From NCBI GenBank assembly GCA_017414145.1, contig JAFPQL010000059.1:1-9006 (forward strand): DNA of 9,006 bases, read 5' to 3'. The stretch is from Oscillospiraceae bacterium (lineage in GTDB: Bacteria > Bacillota_A > Clostridia > Oscillospirales > Ruminococcaceae). Positions 5,940-9,006 of the stretch are shown here, in pieces (the first letter of the stretch is position 1; each line of letters begins with the position of its first letter). The translations under genes were made by a program, and so were the position numbers. The notes under the pieces were generated by a model. That model worked only from the letters and a program-made list of their open reading frames with translations. It was not told where the DNA came from and made no database searches.

Positions 5940-8147
5940 TCATCCCGGCAGGATCCGGACGGATTCCAGCGTAAAGCCCTCCTTGTCGAGCTGAACCTTC
6001 TTGCCGTCCTGCATGACGGTGTGATTCAGGGTAATCAGCTCGACATTCATCGCATCCGCCGGCACGGTGAAGGTCAGCGCAGCCAGTCCGTCCGCGCCGA
6101 AGGTGTATTCACCGAGCCTTGTGTCCTCGTTGTTGAACCATTTTCCGGCTTCTCCGGTGGATTCGTTGATGATGACGGGGTTCCAGTATCCGAATGCCAT
6201 GTTGATCGCATTGCCCGGCGTCCCCTTGAAGACGCACTGCAATGTTTTGTTCTCCATGCCGTTGCGGAGCTTCCACTGGGCGGGTTTGGTCTGCGTGAAG
6301 GAGATTTCAAGCGGCTGCTCCGGTTCTGTCTGCCAGTGCAGAATCATGCGCTTGAGCAGAGAGAGGTCGCGGGCATCGAGCCGGCTGTCTCCGCTGAGGT
6401 CTGCGGCCTGCGGGCGCGCCAAGGTGATGCCGGGCTTTGCCAGCAGCCAGTCGCGCAGCAGCGACGCGTCTGTGAGATCGACGCTGCCGTCCGCGTTGAC
6501 ATCGCCCGTCAGGGTGTAGTCGTCTGCCGTCAGCTCAATTTGCACGGCGCTCAGTGCCGGCAGCTCCAGCGTGAACTGATTGTCCCGGATGTTCTCCACC
6601 GTTCCGAGCAGCCGGATTTCGGCAGATCCCGGCGTGATGCCGTAGACCTTTGCAGAACGGTAGTCTGCGCCGGACTGAATCTGCACCGCGGCATTCTGTG
6701 TCTCCGTCTGGCTCTTGTTCAGGAGCACGATATGCAGTCCGGATTCGTCGCTGCCGTCAATCGCGGCATAGGCGGAGCTGCGCGACGGATCCGGTACATC
6801 GGCCTGCACCAGCGTATCCCCGAACCTTGAGCCCTTGCCGTCATAGTCGGTGTAGAGACTGATCGCAGCATGAGTATAGCTTTCGTCCGGTGCAACAGCC
6901 CAGCTGCTCGCCATGTAGACCCCGTATTTTGCGAAGATGCCGAGCACATCCGCCTCCGCGACGGCGCCGGAAATCTGGTTGCCGCCGCCGAAGCTGTACT
7001 CTGTGAACGACAGCTTTGTGCCGGGATAATACTGCGCAACGGACGCGTTGACCAGCGGCAGAATGGGGAGAAATTGCTCATTGTACTGCCCGATCCAGCT
7101 GTTTTCCGTATAGGTCAGGTCCCACAGGCTGCGGGGCGCCTGAAGCCTTGCCTCAATGCAGTCGGTGTGTGTGTCGTCCGTGCAGGCGGTCACGCGGTCC
7201 GCGCCCTTTGCCTCGGAATAATAGTGCAGATCCAGCACATCGACAAGCCGCTGTCCGGCTGCCTTTTCCGCCTGCGCCATGCGGTCGAGAAAGTAGGAGA
7301 TGAACCACGGATAGCCCGCGCCCTCGCTTTCCCAGTCCGGCGCGTTGTTGAAGGATTTATAGGCATTGAAGCCGTACAGCACGCCGCCGTACACCTCCGC
7401 ATTCGGATCGACGGATTTGACCGCGGCGGCGTATTCCGCGGATTTTTCGACGATTTCCGCGCAGGTCGTCTTTTCCGGGTGCATTCTGGGATGCGTCCCC
7501 GACCAGATCGACGGCTCGTTGTCGAGCGAATAGGCCTGAATGCCGGTTTTCGTTGTAGAATCGCCGAGCGTCTGTACCAGATAGTTGACATACTCGTCGA
7601 TGTATACGGCGTCGTCCGTCTTGTCAGGCGTCAGGGAAAAGGGCGCGTTTTTGCGGGCTCTGACAGGCACCCAGCGAGCGGAGGGCGCGGTCTCCTCCTC
7701 GGAAACGGCGCCGTCGGTATCCGCGGCCGCGTAGCCGGCCATCTGCACGGTCGTAATCCGGTAGTCAATCTGCCGTGCCGCCGTATCCTCGGCAAATTCC
7801 AGCGCGTTGGCGCCCGGTACCGCAAGGGAATCCTTTTTGAAATTCACGAGATAGGCGTCGGAATAATGCCGGTAATCCGCGCCGGCGGAGGACGCATTGT
7901 TCTCCCAGTTGTAAGCGGAATGGCGGTTGCCGCCCTGACGGGCAGAGAAGGCTGTGACATCCGGCGCCTCTCCGCGGCGGATGTAGTTGATGCCGTAGAT
8001 ATACGGGCTGATCGGTCTGCGGAACCCCGAAGTGTCCACGCGGACGGTCAGGTCCGGGCTGCTGCCTGCCTGTACCGGTGCAGCCGGAACCGCGCATACT
8101 GCTGTCATCAGCGCTGCGGTCAGAATTGCCTTTGCTTGTTTCATCAT
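5940..8147 (-). CDS. Secreted GH44 endoglucanase/xyloglucanase with internal dockerin and C-terminal module
   Basis: The protein has 735 residues. A signal peptide (~1-27, cleavage near VQA) leads into a GH44 catalytic domain with its small beta-sandwich (~31-541). The family marks are GGNRHSAYNWENNASSAG (72-89), LDNEPSIW with Glu211 as acid/base, and FTEYSFGGGNQ with Glu383 as nucleophile. A complete two-repeat dockerin follows (548-603), then a ~125-residue module (~612-735). GH44 enzymes cut beta-1,4-glucan chains, including carboxymethylcellulose, xyloglucan and glucomannan; here the enzyme would act outside the cell, probably on a cellulosome. The start is taken as the ATG at 8147, six bases after AAAGG; the ATG at 8144 is equally usable, whereas a GTG at 8153 would leave no space from the ribosome site. 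It is the first gene of a cluster with the membrane protein and the GH16 enzyme. Confidence 0.96.
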   Translation of the reverse strand: MMKQAKAILTAALMTAVCAVPAAPVQAGSSPDLTVRVDTSGFRRPISPYIYGINYIRRGEAPDVTAFSARQGGNRHSAYNWENNASSAGADYRHYSDAYLVNFKKDSLAVPGANALEFAEDTAARQIDYRITTVQMAGYAAADTDGAVSEEETAPSARWVPVRARKNAPFSLTPDKTDDAVYIDEYVNYLVQTLGDSTTKTGIQAYSLDNEPSIWSGTHPRMHPEKTTCAEIVEKSAEYAAAVKSVDPNAEVYGGVLYGFNAYKSFNNAPDWESEGAGYPWFISYFLDRMAQAEKAAGQRLVDVLDLHYYSEAKGADRVTACTDDTHTDCIEARLQAPRSLWDLTYTENSWIGQYNEQFLPILPLVNASVAQYYPGTKLSFTEYSFGGGNQISGAVAEADVLGIFAKYGVYMASSWAVAPDESYTHAAISLYTDYDGKGSRFGDTLVQADVPDPSRSSAYAAIDGSDESGLHIVLLNKSQTETQNAAVQIQSGADYRSAKVYGITPGSAEIRLLGTVENIRDNQFTLELPALSAVQIELTADDYTLTGDVNADGSVDLTDASLLRDWLLAKPGITLARPQAADLSGDSRLDARDLSLLKRMILHWQTEPEQPLEISFTQTKPAQWKLRNGMENKTLQCVFKGTPGNAINMAFGYWNPVIINESTGEAGKWFNNEDTRLGEYTFGADGLAALTFTVPADAMNVELITLNHTVMQDGKKVQLDKEGFTLESVRILPG
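5943..6314 (-). other. C-terminal module of the GH44 enzyme, possible carbohydrate-binding module
   Basis: Residues ~612-735 follow the dockerin through a short Glu/Pro linker (TEPEQP). The segment alternates like a beta sandwich and carries exposed-looking aromatics (Trp625, Tyr654, Trp655, Trp670, Phe671). I do not recognise a standard family with confidence. GH44 enzymes of Ruminococcus flavefaciens are known to carry CBM76, which binds xyloglucan and related beta-glucans, and this could be a relative. Confidence 0.5.
6339..6506 (-). other. Type-I-like dockerin domain within the GH44 enzyme
   Basis: Two calcium loops are intact. The first is DVNADGSVDLTD (ligands Asp549, Asn551, Asp553, Asp557, Asp560) followed by ASLLRDWLL. 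The second is DLSGDSRLDARD (Asp583, Ser585, Asp587, Asp591, Asp594) followed by LSLLKRMIL. Dockerins bind scaffoldin cohesins and define cellulosomal enzymes. The usual recognition positions 10-11 differ between the repeats (Leu-Thr and Ala-Arg), so the two-fold symmetry that permits dual binding in Clostridium is not obvious here. Confidence 0.95.
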
Positions 8148-8186
8148 ACCCACCCTTTCTTAGATGCGGCCGGTCTTACATCTTAC

Positions 8187-8215
8187 ATTATATCATATTT
8201 TGCTGTCTTTTTCAA
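8187..8215 (-). promoter_or_regulatory. Sigma-A promoter of the GH44-membrane protein-GH16 cluster
   Basis: On the minus strand TTGAAA (8215-8210) is followed by a 17-base spacer and an exact TATAAT (8192-8187), with TG one base before it (extended -10). Transcription should start near 8180, leaving a short leader of ~33 bases. I see no second promoter before the membrane-protein or GH16 genes, so this one probably serves all three. Confidence 0.85.
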
Positions 8216-8245
8216 TAGTATAATTGCGATTTTTGGTGATATTTA

Positions 8246-8261
8246 CGGAACAACCGTTCCG
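8246..8261. repeat. Inverted repeat between divergent promoters (operator candidate 1)
   Basis: CGGAAC and GTTCCG form a perfect 6-base inverted repeat around AACC. It lies upstream of both -35 boxes, 30 bases from the minus-strand one and 41 bases from the plus-strand one. A dimeric regulator binding here could act on either promoter. Confidence 0.45.
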
Positions 8262-8263
8262 CG

Positions 8264-8280
8264 CCGGCAGAATTTGCCGG
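8264..8280. repeat. Inverted repeat between divergent promoters (operator candidate 2)
   Basis: CCGGCA and TGCCGG form a perfect 6-base inverted repeat around GAATT, two bases after the first inverted repeat and 22 bases before the -35 of the radical SAM gene. No T run follows on either strand, so it is not an intrinsic terminator. Confidence 0.45.
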
Positions 8281-8302
8281 GGAAAACCGCACCGTGCCGG
8301 GA

Positions 8303-8331
8303 TTGACAGACAGCGCGGAATATGATACAAT
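8303..8331 (+). promoter_or_regulatory. Sigma-A promoter of the radical SAM gene
   Basis: TTGACA (8303-8308), a 17-base spacer and TACAAT (8326-8331), with TG at 8323-8324 giving an extended -10. This is close to the ideal consensus. Transcription should begin near 8338, at the base of the long hairpin that opens the leader. Confidence 0.88.
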
Positions 8332-8337
8332 CATCAT

Positions 8338-8458
8338 AAGGCAACACCGCACAGATCGGACTGCGCCTCTGCACCGCCGGCTCTGTGCGGGATTGCCGAA
8401 AGGGCAGTCTGCCGTCACCGCGGATGCTGCTCATCCGGAAAGGGGCAGGTGGTGCAGA
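8338..8458 (+). promoter_or_regulatory. Structured mRNA leader with a sequence complementary to the ribosome-binding site
   Basis: The leader is ~120 bases. Its first element is a long stem: GGCAA/TTGCC (8340-8344 with 8393-8397), a 2x2 internal loop, then CCGCACAGA/TCTGTGCGG (8347-8355 with 8382-8390). A second hairpin CGGATG/CATCCG (8421-8437, loop CTGCT) lies just before the AAAGGGG and AGGTGG ribosome sites. The apical segment TCTGCACCGCC (8368-8378) can pair over 11 bases, one of them G-U, with GGTGGTGCAGA (8448-8458), which covers the Shine-Dalgarno and reaches the start codon. I recognise no known riboswitch class. The hairpins are directly visible; a regulatory role is inferred. Confidence 0.55.
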
Positions 8459-9006
8459 ATGCAGGAACCGTTTGATTTGCAGAATTATCTGATCGCGGGC
8501 GTGGAACGGGTTGTTTCGGAGGCTGTGAAGGCGACGCTGAAAAATCCGAGAGAAAGCGCGTTTATGCTGCGATTTGCGGCGGCGAGCCGCGCCGCGTCCA
8601 AGCGGCGCAGAGCGGCAGAGGACAGCGGAGAGCATATTCCGCCGTTTTTGATTGCCAGCATCACGAGCCGGTGCAATCTGCACTGCGCGGGCTGTTATTC
8701 GCGCTGCAATCACGCGACGGTCGATGCCGAGCCGGTCAGTCAGCTCACGGCTGCGCAGTGGAGCCGGATCTTTGCGGAGGCGGATGCACTCGGCGTCAGC
8801 TTTATTCTGCTGGCGGGCGGAGAACCGCTGCTCCGCCGCGATGTCATTGAGGCGGCGGGCGGCATGAAGCAGGTGCTGTTTCCCATTTTCACAAACGGCA
8901 CTTACATCGACGGGGCGTATTTCACGCTGTTTGACAAATACCGCAATCTTGTCCCGATTCTGAGCATTGAGGGCGGCCGGGAAATCACCGACGCCAGACG
9001 CGGCGC
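8459..9006 (+). CDS. Radical SAM protein of unknown function, 3' part missing
   Basis: The ATG at 8459 opens a frame that runs to the right edge (182 codons). AGGTGG lies six bases upstream, and there is no in-frame start between it and the leader hairpins. After an ~60-residue helical N-terminal extension comes HIPPFLIASITSRCNLHCAGCY, whose Cys72-x3-Cys76-x2-Cys79 should hold the 4Fe-4S cluster that cleaves S-adenosylmethionine. The SAM-contacting motif GGEPLLRRD (120-128) and FTNGTYI (144-150) follow as expected. An extra Cys83 follows the cluster motif. Family members do radical chemistry in cofactor, peptide or protein modification, and many carry a second cluster (SPASM) in the C-terminal part, which is outside the window. 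No precursor peptide gene is visible nearby, so the substrate is unknown. It is transcribed away from the cellulosomal cluster from its own promoter. Confidence 0.92.
   Translation, partial: MQEPFDLQNYLIAGVERVVSEAVKATLKNPRESAFMLRFAAASRAASKRRRAAEDSGEHIPPFLIASITSRCNLHCAGCYSRCNHATVDAEPVSQLTAAQWSRIFAEADALGVSFILLAGGEPLLRRDVIEAAGGMKQVLFPIFTNGTYIDGAYFTLFDKYRNLVPILSIEGGREITDARRG

Larger units (their letters stand above)
8148..8458. other. Divergent control region between GH44 and radical SAM genes
   Basis: No protein gene fits in these 311 bases. They hold back-to-back promoters (8187-8215 minus, 8303-8331 plus), two inverted repeats between the two -35 boxes, and a structured leader before the radical SAM gene. 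The half nearest GH44 is A+T-rich; the half nearest the radical SAM gene is G+C-rich and full of hairpins. Confidence 0.75.

Noticed and set aside
6870..8306. Plus-strand open frame of 478 codons opposite GH44
   Set aside because: It is antisense to the catalytic domain of GH44 and continues through its promoter and both inverted repeats; no domain is recognisable.
8424..8492. Small upstream reading frame in the leader of the radical SAM gene (ATG at 8424)
   Set aside because: It has no Shine-Dalgarno site, its start lies within a hairpin stem, and it ends inside the main gene in another frame with an unremarkable 22-residue product.
1..9006. CRISPR arrays, tRNA or rRNA genes, insertion sequences
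   Set aside because: Reading both strands I found no spaced direct repeats, no cloverleaf or rRNA segments, and no transposase motifs or matching terminal inverted repeats.

Overview
The window looks like a chromosomal segment from a cellulosome-forming, plant-fibre-degrading Firmicute of the Ruminococcus (Oscillospiraceae) type. The basis is a set of secreted glycoside hydrolases, two of which carry dockerin modules, together with G+C-rich coding sequence and Gram-positive-style Shine-Dalgarno sites and sigma-A-type promoters. The species cannot be named from the sequence alone.

Layout, left to right. All genes except the last are on the minus strand. (1) Positions 1-1096 hold the 5' part of a secreted DUF1680 glycosidase (GH127/GH146, beta-L-arabinofuranosidase type), cut by the window edge just before its metal/catalytic motif. 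(2) Positions 1097-1426 are a gene-free spacer with the probable promoter of that gene and a clear intrinsic terminator of the next operon. (3) Positions 1427-3876 hold a three-gene operon, transcribed in the order iron-sulfur-type flavoprotein (FMN reductase fold), OmpR-family response regulator, sensor histidine kinase. It is driven by a strong promoter at 3933-3962, and the last two genes overlap by 4 bases. (4) Positions 4022-8147 hold a second three-gene cluster, transcribed in the order GH44 endoglucanase with an internal dockerin, a small four-helix membrane protein of unknown function, and a GH16 laminarinase-like beta-glucanase with an N-terminal half dockerin and a C-terminal CBM4/9-like module. 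Its promoter is at 8187-8215. (5) Positions 8148-8458 are a divergent control region with two adjacent inverted repeats, back-to-back promoters and a structured 120-base leader. (6) From 8459 to the right edge is the 5' part of a radical SAM protein on the plus strand.

How the parts fit (inference). The GH44 and GH16 enzymes would be exported, docked onto a scaffoldin and act on beta-1,4- and beta-1,3/1,4-glucans of plant or fungal walls. The DUF1680 enzyme would remove arabinose residues. The membrane protein is probably co-produced with the two dockerin enzymes. The flavoprotein/two-component operon is a separate unit whose signal is not known.

The most notable non-coding signal is in the leader of the radical SAM gene. 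An 11-base segment inside the apical part of a long hairpin is fully complementary (one G-U) to the ribosome-binding segment directly before the start codon. This is the arrangement expected of a translational switch.
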